Origin: Giardia muris
Lineage: Eukaryota > Fornicata > Diplomonadida > Hexamitidae
Direction: 5' to 3'
Assembly (NCBI GenBank): GCA_006247105.1
Contig: CM016925.1
Location: 558,001-622,000 of the forward strand
DNA: 64,000 bases
Below are positions 25,555 through 36,100 of this stretch, in pieces; the stretch's first letter is position 1, and each line of letters begins with the position of its first letter. The notes beneath the pieces were generated by a model. The model was not told the DNA's origin. It searched no databases and saw nothing but the letters and a program-made list of their open reading frames with translations. The position numbers and the translations under genes are program-made.

Positions 25555-26341
25555 TAACCCCTGGAAACCGTTGAGGCAGGTCGTGCAGACGTCCTTGCTA
25601 TCTGGGCAGGATCCACAGTTGGGGAGGACGCACTTCGTACAGGTGACGGGAGAAGAGGAGGAAGAGTGGTGGCCCTCGAGGCACTCCGAGCAACCGTTGG
25701 AGTCGCACGTCTTGCAGCCGTCCTCGCAGGTGTCAGCATCGGTCACCAGGAGGCAGTGCTGGAGGGAGGACTGGATGCATTCTGACTTGTCCTGATCCGG
25801 GAGGAAGCCCGTCCTGCACGCATTGCACTTGGGCTTGTTGGTGGCGGGGGAGGTGCAGGTCTTGCAGTTCTCAACCCCGTTCGTCTCGTCGTCGCAGGTG
25901 TAGAGGCCTGTTGGAGCATCCTTGCTCCCCTTCACGAAGATGCCTGTCGCATCCTCGGCCCTCTCTGAGCATTGCCCGTTCGATGCCGTCTTGCAGAGAG
26001 CAGCGCCCTCGCCTCCACTGGCCTGGTTGTAGCACCCCCCGTAGAAGAGGAAGTAGGTCCCTGCGCATGCCGTGCAGACACCATTGGAACACGTGTTGCT
26101 CCCGACGGTCGAGCTGCACGTCCCGTCGATCGAGGCCTCGTTCGCGGTCGCGCACTCCTTGCAGACCTTCCCCAGCGTCCCGATGTTGAGGCAGCTCCCC
26201 GTCTTGCAGTTGCCTGATGTCTCTCCTTCCGTACACGAGAGGGCTCTCGCGTTCTTCACCTCCACCGAGCCCTCGAGGACGTCGATCTCCGGTACTGCTC
26301 TCCCGGAGGAGCGGTCGATCGTCCCGAGTACTGCACTGGGG
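25555..26341 (-). pseudogene. VSP fragment truncated at both ends
   Basis: A minus-strand frame with VSP-type cysteine sequence (CKECATANEASIDGTC, VCTACAGTYFLFYGGCYN, NCKTCTSPATNKPKCNACRT, CEDGCKTC), about 250 residues. It begins with the same GTIDRSSGRAVPEIDVLEG segment as the copy at 10855 and, like it, has no ATG and no signal peptide. The frame continues to 25444, but beyond CLNGFQG the residues are non-VSP, and the membrane anchor and CRGK tail are missing. It is a silent fragment. Confidence 0.8.
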
Positions 26342-26394
26342 TAGATGTATTGGGGACGTCTGGGCTATGGGAGTGATTGGATATGAGTTGTGCA
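26223..26394 (-). repeat. Kinase/VSP chimeric junction repeat, copy 2
   Basis: Inverted copy of 10800-10972: the same junction between a kinase C-lobe fragment and a 5'-truncated VSP, near-identical over about 172 bp. The two copies lie 15 kb apart in opposite orientation. Confidence 0.8.
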
Positions 26395-26395
26395 C
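26342..26395 (+). pseudogene. Short NEK kinase remnant
   Basis: The plus-strand frame encodes GDVWAMGVIGYELCT, the kinase helix F region, and then breaks off. The same piece joined to the same VSP 5' end is found on the minus strand at 10640-10855, where more of the C-lobe survives. Confidence 0.7.
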
Positions 26396-27051
26396 CAGTA
26401 CTCTTCTTTCAAGAGCCTAGTAGCCACCATAGAGGAGAGAGCACTCATCAAACTCTCCTAGGTCTTAAACGTTCAAGAGCATCAGACTGTTATGGGGATT
26501 AAGACACTCCCATCGGGTGAAGAGAGATTCGAATCATGGGTCTCTATATTTCGAGGAGAAATGTTTCAAGGCTAAACCATCGAACTGGGTTATAAGAATG
26601 TTACACAATGAAACGATGAGGGGGAATCTTCCATTACTTGAAAGGGTCTTATGAAGCGGAGATCAGACGAGCTTCAAATGGGTCACTGGAGGTTAAGAAG
26701 CTCTTTTAATGGATATAGAGGTACTAATTACAAGCAGTGCACACTCTTCCAAGGAGCTTTCAAGGATTAACTAATGGTTCCATCCTTCCCATAGGTGGAT
26801 CACCATTCGTTCGCGTTATTACCAACAAGACTATGGTGCCCTTCTTGGGACATATCCAATACCTCATATACGACTATAACTAAGCTTATCATAAGACATA
26901 ATGGACCAAGGGATCTAGCCAGAAGCAACATGGCCATAGCAGTAGGAACGACCGTCCGGGACAATAGATATGGGTTAGAAGCCTCTAAAGTGAAGGGAAT
27001 GTACATTTACGTTGAGATATCAAGAAAGGTCGAATTCCCTCAACAAGGGTA
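26396..27051. other. A/T-rich gene-free stretch
   Basis: About 650 bp, visibly more A/T-rich than its surroundings. One frame of 87 codons (26795-27058, plus) starts with GTG and has no homology I recognise, so it is not called. No tRNA or tandem repeat was found. It separates the recombinogenic island from the NOP53/uS12 block. Confidence 0.4.
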
Positions 27052-28245
27052 TCAATAGATGATATACTCGCACCGCTTACGTGGTGTATGCTTCCGCACA
27101 TTCGGAACCTCAATGAGGTTGCGCCTCTGCGCGTTGAGCCAAAGAGACTCGGCAACAGACCCGATGGGCTTAGCCAGGCGAAGAGAACCGGTGCAATCCT
27201 CGGTTAGAGGAACGGGAATATCCTCAGCCTGTACACGAGGTTCAAGTTGCTTCTTTCGTTTCGCTGAAGCCATTGGCGTCTGACTATTCTGCTGTGCACG
27301 GAGCTCTACATACTTCTCCGCTTCCGTCAGGAAGCGAATCTTATTCTCTAGGGTGTTGAGCTCCTGCGCAAGGTCCCTGGCGGTCTGGCGCATGGCCTTC
27401 CGATCGGCTAGTGTCGCACGCTTCTGAGTCAGATGGCCTTCCAAAAGGGCTTGGGCCGTTTCGTCTGTGAGGTTGATTTTCAGAGCCTCACCATAGAGGA
27501 CGTTCTCGAGCCCTGGGCGGAGCGGCTTAAGTGGCACATCACGAGAAACATCCTGGCACGTGGTTATGAGGGGTTCTTGTTCTTTAGAGGCTTGATCCTG
27601 CAAGGAATCCAAGATCTGAGCCTCTCGATCGTCTTGAAGAGTAGCCTTATAACCCTCACTAGGGCCACAGATGGCATGAGCAGCGGCAACAGTCTTATCT
27701 TCCCGAAGGATACGAGCAGCCTCGGTCTTAATGGCGCGCTGTTGCGCCTGGATGGTTGGGTTGTACGAGATGGCCGTCTCAGGCAAGGGAATAGAGTGGG
27801 AGTTATTTGTAGGAATCTTAGAAACTTCAGATAAAGGGCCTCCTTGTCTTATTGTGTCATTAGGAGAACAAGCGCCCTGAGCGGAAAGGTTTTCAGGCGG
27901 AGACTCCCAGATGTCAAAAGTTTTAAGGTAATGATTCTTTTTAGCAAGACGAGACTTGATGATCCGCGCTTGAGCGGTTCTTTGATAAAGAGCGTCGAGA
28001 TCCCCGCCCACACTCTTGAGTAGACGTTGTGTATCTTCTGCATCGCGATCGGCCTGGGGACGTGTCGTCTCAGTCTCTTTCGGTTCAGGTAGCTTTGAAA
28101 CTAAGTACTCTTTGGGAGTAAGGTCTATATCATCAACCCAGCCATCATCCATGCCACGCCTTACGTCTCTACGGGATAAACGTCGCACGGCAACCTTCTT
28201 AGGGTGTCTAAGAGAGACCATACGCAGCTTGGACTTCTTCGACAT
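27052..28245 (-). CDS. NOP53: Ribosome biogenesis protein NOP53 (GLTSCR2/PICT1 family)
   Basis: A basic protein of 397 residues. It has an N-terminal Lys/Arg-rich nucleolar-type region, the family motif FDIWE (~110), the block AISYNPTIQAQQ (~158-169) matching the Nop53 'SYNP' signature, a coiled coil around 270-320, and the conserved C-terminal 'LTEDCTGSLRLAKPIGSVAE' followed by RNLIEVP (seLsgSLR.lkP.Gn..... RNliEpR in the family). In yeast Nop53 recruits the exosome helicase Mtr4 to pre-60S particles for 7S to 5.8S processing. The frame opens at 28278, but the ATG at 28245 directly follows an A6-containing stretch and is the likely start. uS12 lies just upstream on the same strand. Confidence 0.8.
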   Translation of the reverse strand: MSKKSKLRMVSLRHPKKVAVRRLSRRDVRRGMDDGWVDDIDLTPKEYLVSKLPEPKETETTRPQADRDAEDTQRLLKSVGGDLDALYQRTAQARIIKSRLAKKNHYLKTFDIWESPPENLSAQGACSPNDTIRQGGPLSEVSKIPTNNSHSIPLPETAISYNPTIQAQQRAIKTEAARILREDKTVAAAHAICGPSEGYKATLQDDREAQILDSLQDQASKEQEPLITTCQDVSRDVPLKPLRPGLENVLYGEALKINLTDETAQALLEGHLTQKRATLADRKAMRQTARDLAQELNTLENKIRFLTEAEKYVELRAQQNSQTPMASAKRKKQLEPRVQAEDIPVPLTEDCTGSLRLAKPIGSVAESLWLNAQRRNLIEVPNVRKHTPRKRCEYIIY

Positions 28246-28261
28246 CTTTTTTCGTGCCCGA

Positions 28262-28267
28262 TTTACT
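28262..28267 (-). terminator. Poly(A) signal AGTAAA downstream of uS12
   Basis: On the minus strand AGTAAA occurs about 24 nt after the uS12 stop codon, ahead of the NOP53 start. It matches the Giardia AGTRAA signal. Confidence 0.5.
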
Positions 28268-28290
28268 GCCATCGCCAACGACTCGGGGCA

Positions 28291-28722
28291 TTAGCGTGCA
28301 CGCTTCTCGCGCTTCCTAAGGAAGAGCGCAAGGAGGCCGATGCCCGCGACCTTGATGACCTTGAAGCGGCACCCGGGGATGTCTCCGACGGCACGTCCTG
28401 AGCGCCCGAAGCCCGCAACTATCACCTCGTCATTATTGTCGATATAGGTGATCGACCCGTCTCGTGGAACGAACGCGGTGATCCTCTTCCCGTTCTTCGT
28501 CAGCTGGACGCGGACGGCCTTACGGACCGCGGAGTTGGGCTGCTTCGCCGAGATCCCGATCTTCTGCGTGACGATCCCTCTCGCCATGCAGGCGCCCTCG
28601 AGCGGGTTGGCCTTCAGCCAGGTCCCGAGATGGGCATGCCTGTACTTCTTGGAGGCCCAGCGGTTTGTGCGGCGGAGTGTCCTGAGCTTTCGAGCGGCGA
28701 AGAGACCCGAGGTCTTTGACAT
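28291..28722 (-). CDS. RPS23: 40S ribosomal protein uS12 (RPS23)
   Basis: 143 residues, the standard eukaryotic length. The order [18 protein letters not shown], the decoding-loop segment [15 protein letters not shown] and the C-terminal [13 protein letters not shown] is that of eukaryotic uS12, which sits at the decoding centre of the small subunit. The frame stays open upstream to 28974, but family alignment puts the start at the ATG at 28722. It is divergent from the coiled-coil gene at 28812 with 89 bp between starts, and is followed by NOP53 on the same strand, so two ribosome-related genes are adjacent. Confidence 0.95.
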   Translation of the reverse strand: MSKTSGLFAARKLRTLRRTNRWASKKYRHAHLGTWLKANPLEGACMARGIVTQKIGISAKQPNSAVRKAVRVQLTKNGKRITAFVPRDGSITYIDNNDEVIVAGFGRSGRAVGDIPGCRFKVIKVAGIGLLALFLRKREKRAR

Positions 28723-28811
28723 GTCCTCGAGAGACAGTCTTTCCAAGAAGAAGCCAATTTGATTTGCTTCTTTCCCGGTAAATCCCAGATTCCTCCGGGT
28801 CCCAAAAGGAA
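28723..28811. promoter_or_regulatory. Divergent promoter, uS12 / coiled-coil protein
   Basis: 89 bp between divergent starts. An A/T-rich stretch around 28751-28765 and an A-rich run beside the ATG at 28812 are the only recognisable elements. The uS12 ATG itself lacks an A-rich initiator directly upstream. Confidence 0.4.
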
Positions 28812-30428
28812 ATGTCGTTCTACAACCACCGAACGGCCGCCCAGCAGCGCGCGAGAGAGTTCGAGGCCGAACAGAAGGTGCGGATGCTGACGGATTTCGC
28901 CGATGAGCACCGTCGTGGACTGGCGATGGAGCGGCTCGACGAAAACGCGGAGATCCGACGCGCCCGAGCGGCAAGACAAGAGGCGGAGAAGGATCTTGCT
29001 ATCATCCGCGAGCACGAGGCCGAGATACGCCGGAGGGCCGAGCTCGAGGCGCGTATCAAGCGTGAGGAGCAGGAGGCTACTGAACGTCGCGAGGCTGAAC
29101 GGGCCCATATGGCCTTCTGTGCCAAAAAGGACCTTATCTTAGGAAAGTCAGATGAGATTAAGCGGTTACGGCGCGCGATTGAAGAGGCCATCTCTGCAAA
29201 GGCCAATGCTCTGTGGACAGAGGAGCATCGTCGGAATGCGGCAGCCGCGACTAGTGCAGCTCTCGCGTGTGAGAAACAGGAGATCGAGGCCGAGATGGAA
29301 CAAAGACGCCGAGAGGATGAGGCTCTCATGTTACGCCTCCGCCAACAGGAGGAGGAACAGCGCCGCGTCATTGAAGAAATGCGTGCCGCACGTGCCGCAC
29401 GGGTCGCGGCCGAGGCTGAAGAGCAAAAGCGGGTCGAACAAGCCCTTGTCCAGGCGGCTGTGGAGGCCGCCTTGGCTGAGCGGGCGGCCGCCCTCCAGGC
29501 AAAACAGACGCGGCGCCAGCAGCTCATCCAAGATCAACGCGAATTTGTCGAGCAGCGTGCGCGAGCCATTGAGGAGGCAAAGTTGCGCGATGCTGAAGAG
29601 GATCGACTCATCCAGCGCTATGAGAAGGAGCAGGAGGCGCGTCTTGCAGAGCGTGCGGCTATGCAGCAGCGCCAAGCGGCAGAGCGCGATTCTCTTCTTC
29701 GTGCACTCGCACAAGAACTGGCCCAGTCCCAGCGTCGTCGCGAACGCCTTGAAGAGCTCCGTATCGCACTTGCGGCCGCGTACGAGGAGCAACGGCGCCT
29801 GCAGGCCGAGGAAGAGGACGCGGCACGGAAGGAACAGATTCGTGCAGAGCTCCAGCAGGCCTTTAAAGAGGCGCAAGAGGCACGCGCAGCCAGAGAGGCG
29901 GAGGAACGTGCTCGCGAGGACGAGTACAAGCGACGGCAGCTTGAGGAGTACCGTCTTTCCGAGGAGGTGGAACGTGCCAACGATAGACGCCGTCGGGAGC
30001 TCATGCACGCCTTCGGGCAGGAATTATCCCGTCAGATCGAGGAGAACCGAGCGGTACGTGCGCAGGCCGAGGTTGATCGGCGACTTGAGGAGCAGCGAGT
30101 CATGAAGATGGGCGAGCTTGACGAGGAGGCGCTAGCGATCGTCCGGGCGGAGCGTGAGCGTCTCGTCCGGGACTACGTAGCGGATGTTCTTGAGTACATG
30201 CCGGTCGGGATCCTCACGGATGAAGATCTCCAATATCTGCCTGAGGATGTGCGTCAACATATCGCCGACCTACGGGTGGACAAGACTCTAGCAGACCTCA
30301 ATGCCACTCGGGAGACGCTCTCTGAGACTCTTCCGGGAGTCGCCCCACCATCACGAGAGAAGCTTACAGCTATTGAGCGGCGGCAGGAGGAGCTCAAGCG
30401 GCGCTATGAGTCTCCTTTCCCGTGGTGA
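28812..30428 (+). CDS. TPH-type coiled-coil protein (MNS1/CFAP53-like, axonemal)
   Basis: 538 residues, nearly all a continuous highly charged alpha-helix rich in Glu, Arg, Ala and Gln, as in the trichohyalin-plectin-homology (TPH) family of microtubule inner proteins. The C-terminal end, [20 protein letters not shown] followed by a Val-Gly-Ile turn, resembles the conserved end of MNS1 (..ER..LL..h...L.gylPkG). Such proteins line the inside of doublet microtubules. Low complexity makes assignment within the family uncertain; CFAP45 or CFAP53 are alternatives. An AAAAGGAA stretch precedes the ATG. The next gene starts 54 bp downstream on the same strand. Confidence 0.7.
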   Translation: MSFYNHRTAAQQRAREFEAEQKVRMLTDFADEHRRGLAMERLDENAEIRRARAARQEAEKDLAIIREHEAEIRRRAELEARIKREEQEATERREAERAHMAFCAKKDLILGKSDEIKRLRRAIEEAISAKANALWTEEHRRNAAAATSAALACEKQEIEAEMEQRRREDEALMLRLRQQEEEQRRVIEEMRAARAARVAAEAEEQKRVEQALVQAAVEAALAERAAALQAKQTRRQQLIQDQREFVEQRARAIEEAKLRDAEEDRLIQRYEKEQEARLAERAAMQQRQAAERDSLLRALAQELAQSQRRRERLEELRIALAAAYEEQRRLQAEEEDAARKEQIRAELQQAFKEAQEARAAREAEERAREDEYKRRQLEEYRLSEEVERANDRRRRELMHAFGQELSRQIEENRAVRAQAEVDRRLEEQRVMKMGELDEEALAIVRAERERLVRDYVADVLEYMPVGILTDEDLQYLPEDVRQHIADLRVDKTLADLNATRETLSETLPGVAPPSREKLTAIERRQEELKRRYESPFPW

Positions 30429-30482
30429 GGCGGTGACTGTGTTGCTGAAAGTAAGGGATGTGAATCGTGGGCCAAAAATCGG

Positions 30483-33095
30483 ATGCCTGGCTGGTTTGCC
30501 GCCGCCAAGGCTGGAGACATCGAGACGATTCGGGCGCTCGCCCCCACATGTCAGGGGCAAACCGATGGGAACGGGAACACGGCACTGATGGTGGCAGCCA
30601 GGCACAATCGAGCCACTGTTGTACAGCTCCTCGTCACTCATGAAATCGGATGCACGAACGACAAAGGGTTGACGGCCTTGCTAATGGCCGTGGCGCATAA
30701 CCATGCGGAGTGTGCAAGGATCCTCTTCAGTGGAGAGGGTACGATTTCCGCTCCAACGGGACTAACCCCACTTCAATTAGCCTTCCAGCGGGGTGCCGCG
30801 GAGACAGCACAGGTCATTCTTGAACAACAACCCCAGAGTGCCGACGTCTCTCTTCTACGTTACGCTGTTATGTCAGGTGTTCCGAAAGTCGTGCAACTAT
30901 TGCGACAGTACGTCTCTCTGGATCGCAAAGCCATTCAGAAGGCGAAGAAGGACGCCAAGGGCCCGGAGATGCTCTCCTTTCTCGAGGGGCTTGAGCGGGA
31001 TGCTCGCCAGCAGCATTATGGGAATGTCAATGACCTATCTTCCGAGGTTGATAGGCTTTTGAGTATTACGGAATCTGCACCCGAGATGCTACCACGGTAC
31101 GTCGGGACCTCAGGCCCCAGTCGTTCTCTTAGTCCTCAGTCTCCTGGCCCTGCGGTTTTAGATGAGTCCAGCGATCGTAGACCGGCCGTTTCCCTTACCA
31201 AACTGGATGCCTCCGCGTCTCGTTCAACTAACAAGTCAGTCGTCTTCTCAGATGTTGTAGCACATTATCCAAATGACTGGGTCGATACTTCATGCCAAAC
31301 AGAACCAATGGGTCGGACGGAACAATCAAACCAGACCGAGCTAATGGCATCTCAAGTCAGAGCAATGGAGGACTTACAAGACCTGAGCGAGAAGCTCGCA
31401 CAGGAGCAGACCCTGCGCCTCCATCTCGAGGAGGAGCTTATGAAAACCCGTCAGGAGTTAACAAGACTGAGCCGTGCGCTCTGTAGTCCTGCTAGCCCCA
31501 CGCGCGATAGTTCGGTTCTACACACCTCTTTTGGTAATAGTGATTCTCCTAGCCATATCCTTCCACCCTCCTGTGATAACGTTGAGTCACAAATGCGGAA
31601 CATATTCAACGAACTTCAAATCACAAGAGAACGTCTGCAAAATGTTTCCGTATTCGAAGAGCTTTTCGAGGCTTTGAAGAATGCGGGCTTGCATCTCATC
31701 GAGCCCAATCAACTCCCCACTCTTGTCAACCTTCCTCCTAAAGAACAAGTCCATCACCTTCTTGTTGCCATGGAATCGTTCTATTCCGAGCACGAACGCA
31801 CTAAGAAAGAGTTGGACCACTCAATGGGTGTGATAGCCCAGTTACGCACCGAACTTGCCGAATCTCAAACTCACGTGACGCGAGATATGGTTGAAAACGT
31901 TGCGACGAGCCCTCTCGAGGCTTCCAGGCGAGACTATCGCGCCGAGTACGAGTCGCTTGAGTGTAAGCAATCGATCCTTCTCTCCCGCGTGGCAGAGCTT
32001 GAATCAGAGCTTACGAAGCGCCAGGAGAAGGAGGGTATTGTTGAGGAGAAGTTACGACTGCTGCAGATGGTCCAGGACAATGGCTACCAGGCTGACCCTG
32101 CTTACCGTCTTCTTCAGCAGCGTTGTAGTACGCTGGAGGCCCGTCTTCAGGAATCGGACATTATTGTGAAGGATATGGCCGACGAACTCGCAGCTTATAA
32201 GAGGATCCTCAATTATACCTCATCCAAACCCGAGGCCGTCCAGAATGGACAAGCAGCCCATGCAGATGAGCTTGTACTCACAAGGAACTTCTTCGATGAT
32301 AACCGTGTGGATCCATTGACTGGACCCACGGCGTTTCGGCCAAATAAGGAGAAGATCCAGAAGTCAAGATCGGAAGGGTCTCGGGTTCCACTCGACGTTA
32401 GTCAGGGTGGGACGACACCTCTCATGATAGCTGTTCAGGAGGGTAATCTCAATGAGGCTCGGGGCCTTCTACGCTATGCTGGGATGAGTCGTGCTGATGG
32501 AACGACCGCTTTGATGCTGGCGGCGGAACTGGGAGCATTAGACCTTGTAGAGTTATTACTTCCGGAAGAGGGTGATATGTTCCGTTGGGATGGTGCAACG
32601 GCACTGACCCTCGCCCAAGAAAAGGGTCACAACGATGTGGTGGAATTACTTAAACGTGGCCTTGGCCATAAGGATATGGATGAACTTTGTGATGTCATAG
32701 CATTGGATGGAGGCTCTTCAGCTTTGATGCTTGCCGCCTCAATGAACGATAGTGATGGGGTTCAAGCTTTATTACCAACTCAGGCGAAGCTTCGGGATAA
32801 GAGTGGGCGGACAGCACTCATGTACGCGGCCGATAGCGGGGCAACAGATGCCGTAACACTTCTGATCAACTTGGAGGCTGGAGAGGTTGATAATACTGGG
32901 TTAACGGCACTCATGTTAGCATGTATAAAGGGTCATATAGCTTGTGTCGAGCTTCTAGCCGAACGGGAGGCGCAGATAACGGATTGGGAAGGACGGAGTG
33001 CACTTTGGTATGCCGTCCAACGCACAGCTGCTGGGATCTCTCAGGAAGTTGTTGATGATATCATCGGCATCCTATGTCTTGCTGGCGCGACGTAG
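30483..33095 (+). CDS. Ankyrin-repeat/coiled-coil protein (protein 21.1 type)
   Basis: 870 residues with ankyrin repeats at both ends and a coiled coil between. N-terminal repeats at about 1-170 (WFAAAKAGDIETIRALAP, NGNTALMVAARHN). Then a Ser-rich linker, a coiled coil at about 290-570, and a second ankyrin set at about 635-870 (GGTTPLMIAVQEGN, TALMLAAELGALDLVELLLP). No kinase or other catalytic domain. Giardia has many such 21.1 proteins, several on the cytoskeleton. The ATG follows CCAAAAATCGG, and the stop lies 18 bp from that of the convergent ASPM gene. Confidence 0.8.
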   Translation: MPGWFAAAKAGDIETIRALAPTCQGQTDGNGNTALMVAARHNRATVVQLLVTHEIGCTNDKGLTALLMAVAHNHAECARILFSGEGTISAPTGLTPLQLAFQRGAAETAQVILEQQPQSADVSLLRYAVMSGVPKVVQLLRQYVSLDRKAIQKAKKDAKGPEMLSFLEGLERDARQQHYGNVNDLSSEVDRLLSITESAPEMLPRYVGTSGPSRSLSPQSPGPAVLDESSDRRPAVSLTKLDASASRSTNKSVVFSDVVAHYPNDWVDTSCQTEPMGRTEQSNQTELMASQVRAMEDLQDLSEKLAQEQTLRLHLEEELMKTRQELTRLSRALCSPASPTRDSSVLHTSFGNSDSPSHILPPSCDNVESQMRNIFNELQITRERLQNVSVFEELFEALKNAGLHLIEPNQLPTLVNLPPKEQVHHLLVAMESFYSEHERTKKELDHSMGVIAQLRTELAESQTHVTRDMVENVATSPLEASRRDYRAEYESLECKQSILLSRVAELESELTKRQEKEGIVEEKLRLLQMVQDNGYQADPAYRLLQQRCSTLEARLQESDIIVKDMADELAAYKRILNYTSSKPEAVQNGQAAHADELVLTRNFFDDNRVDPLTGPTAFRPNKEKIQKSRSEGSRVPLDVSQGGTTPLMIAVQEGNLNEARGLLRYAGMSRADGTTALMLAAELGALDLVELLLPEEGDMFRWDGATALTLAQEKGHNDVVELLKRGLGHKDMDELCDVIALDGGSSALMLAASMNDSDGVQALLPTQAKLRDKSGRTALMYAADSGATDAVTLLINLEAGEVDNTGLTALMLACIKGHIACVELLAEREAQITDWEGRSALWYAVQRTAAGISQEVVDDIIGILCLAGAT

Positions 33096-33113
33096 ACGTG
33101 TATTTACGTGGAC

Positions 33114-36100
33114 TCAGACGATGACGATCCCCTCCGCGACGAGCCGCTCAAGAGAGTCCTTCTCGATGAGGACCTGGTAAATGGTCTCACCAAGGTGCTG
33201 TAGGAGAAATTGCAGCAACCTGACAGCAACAGTGCGTGCCTCTTCGTTCTTCTTATGGAACTCTATGGCCTGAATTAGAACGTCCGGTAACTCAAGGATA
33301 GGGAGCCGGCGATCTATCAACTCGGATGTGTAAGCCTGCGTCTGAGCATTAAGTATCTTGGCTGGCGAAGGTAGGATCGCAACATTTAGGTTCGTCATGT
33401 CCTGGCCGTCAAAGGAATATGTGAAGCGGTTGTACGCGAGCATCCGATAGAGAAGCTCGCACGCATCGTGAAAGATGGCGTAGTGTTGTATGATCGGCGT
33501 GGTGATGGTATTTCGAATGACCGATGCAACCGTCTCGCAGAAGTCGCGGCTGAAAATGTACAGGATCGATGGAGAGTAGAGGGCGCAGTATCCATTGAGC
33601 TTGACGATCGAGCGTGGGTTTGTGTGTGGGTAGTCGGCTTTGTAGAGAATGGCACGGTGGACCAGAAGCTGTTTCCCGAGCGTCTTCGTCTTATCCACTG
33701 ACGCCATGGACACGCGAAGACGCTTGTTGATCCCAGAAAGCTTCCGTTGTGGTGCGCTTGGAAGGTCACGGAATGTCTTGCGACTGCGCAAGGCAGATTG
33801 AATTGATAATGCTGCTAGGCATACTCTCACGTCATTAACCGCGTTTTTAAGGATTCTATAGGATGTGAGAGGCGGAATGGCCGCCTTACTTCTAAGCATC
33901 GTGTGTAGATTGGTGATGGACTCAAATAGACGCAACAAAGATCCTATTTGTCTCCGTACTAAGAATCCACGTGCATATTGCTGTATTGTGCATACTGCCC
34001 GCTCAGTCGAGGAAGTCTGTAACGGGGGTGTTATATCTTTGATAGAAACATCGCCAGGACCCCTTTCTTCCGCCCTCTGTCGAAGTGCTTTTCTCACAAG
34101 TGCACCGCGAAACTGGGCTTGTAGAAGAACGGTACACCTGAGAACACTGGGCACATGCCTCGTATATCTTATCCCATGTGCCCTGCAAAGGCTTGCCTTC
34201 TTGTATATTTCGTACCCTCTATAATACTTTTGGATCACTATTGCAGCACAGCTGATACGCCTCACAGTATCTGGAATAGACTTGGAAGAATCTAAGGCAT
34301 GCACCAGTTGGGCCATAGCAGTATCATGTTGCAATCCGAATGGTTCTAATGCCTCCAGGATGGTATTATCAATTCGCCTTCCAAGATACTTCCGTACGGC
34401 ACCCTGAATGACACACAATGCCCGGAGAAGACGATCAAGCTCTGCCGCCACTTTCGTTGGGTGCGTAGGAGAAATTCCCTTTGAGATTGTAGGACCAACG
34501 CCGGCCTTAGCAAGAATCTCACGAGTAATGCCCGCTAAATATCTACGCCCCTGCAGCTGAATAACGTGCGTAGCACGGATGATCGCCGTCACAGCTACAC
34601 AGACCTCAAGATATGAGCAGTAATTAATTCCCTTTGGAAGAAGAATGGCTGTTTGGGGAGTGAGTTTTTGGCGAACATAGGCTACACTCCGTCGCGTCAG
34701 ATAGCCACGAATGTAAGTTTGCAACGTGATGGTAGAATCTGTAAGGAGCTGTGATAGAAGAAAGCAATTAGTTGGAGACGACATGAGTGCCTGAGGGAGG
34801 TACCAATGAACGCCTAGAGGGACCGCAGCAGATAGGGATATTCGAGTGAGCTTACTTCTAGCTATTCGCTGCACAGTTAGAGCCGCAGAAGCGAGTCGGT
34901 ATTGGGCCCAGAACATGCGTGCCGATATTAAGACGGAGACCATCCTATCAGGCTCCGGAAACCCGCTGACCGAGTGTAGCATCCAGAAGCGACGACGAAC
35001 TAGGAATCCGCGGGCTGCGGCTGCGAGAATGGTTTGAGCATAGTCAATCCTGGTACAATACTCTTGAACCTGAACGTCTCCAGCGCGTAGCACATGGTCA
35101 GGTACGATACCTTGATACTTTTTAGGACAATGCCGACCAGCAAGACGAACCATAGCGCCTCGAAACGCCGCCTGAATGCGAATGGCGCTTTTGTAGATGT
35201 CTCCAGCTACGAGGGTAATCTCCTCCGCCGTCGGAAGCTCCCTGCCTGGCTTTATCAATAACGACGCAGGAATACCCCATCCTACCAGCTCCTCGAGCAG
35301 CGAATAAGCCCTTCTGGTCCTAAGGCCTCGAACCCACGCTTGTACTCGTTTCACAATGGAAAGAAGATTATCAAAGGAGTCTAGAAGCAAGTATGGTGGG
35401 AGTGCTCGATGAGCAAAGAATCTCATTAGGGCACGGGTGTGCTGCCCTGGTAGGTCATCCAGAGGTAAGGAGGACAGTTGTAGTACTGCCTGGGCAACGA
35501 TATACGCGCTGACTCTTTCATCTCCATCCGATAGTTGGCGTAATGTAAGATGCATTCGGTACACATAGTACTCGTATTGAATCCTGGTGGCGGCCGTCTG
35601 CAGAAGACGTTTGCGCCTCTCGAACGCTTTATCAGATAATAACTCTTCGTCTGAGAAGTTCCAGGTTCCGAAGGCACTAGCCTTCTCTTGATGAAGAGAC
35701 CGGCTACGTCTGCGGATCATGTACTGAATTGTCTGCGCAGGAACCGGGGGCCATGGGATGGGGGCTTTGAGACGATGATTGAGCAATAGCGACCCATATA
35801 CTGAATCTCGCTCTGCAACGGCCCTGATGAGGTATCGAGTCCGGCGTGCAGAGAAACATCGAAAAGCTCTCTGAATGATGGACGCTGCAGACTCGATGGC
35901 TGATAGTCGTAGGAGTATATTTCCCCGCGAAAGACTCGACTCGGTAGACTCTAGGATTAATGACGCCAGAGAGCGATCTAGAGCACGAAGTGGAGCGAGG
36001 GAATGACGGACATGCCAGCCCGAAAGAGCTCCTGCTATTATTGTACCTGCACCATCGATCTCCACGAGCCCGTTGAGAATGGCAGTTGGGATCTGGAAAA

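Noticed and set aside
26520..26545. GATTCGAATC resembling a tRNA T-loop
   Set aside because: The flanking bases do not form the 5-bp T stem and no D or anticodon arm is found nearby.
26795..27058. An 87-codon plus-strand ORF in the A/T-rich gap
   Set aside because: Starts with GTG, has no early ATG, no recognisable domain and no A-rich initiator.
28723..28974. N-terminal extension of uS12 from an open upstream frame
   Set aside because: Family alignment places the start at 28722, and the extension would overlap the divergent gene.
28820..30008. Long minus-strand ORFs rich in Ser, Ala, Arg and Leu opposite the coiled-coil gene
   Set aside because: Antisense shadows of the repetitive Glu/Arg/Ala codons; no start context or domain.
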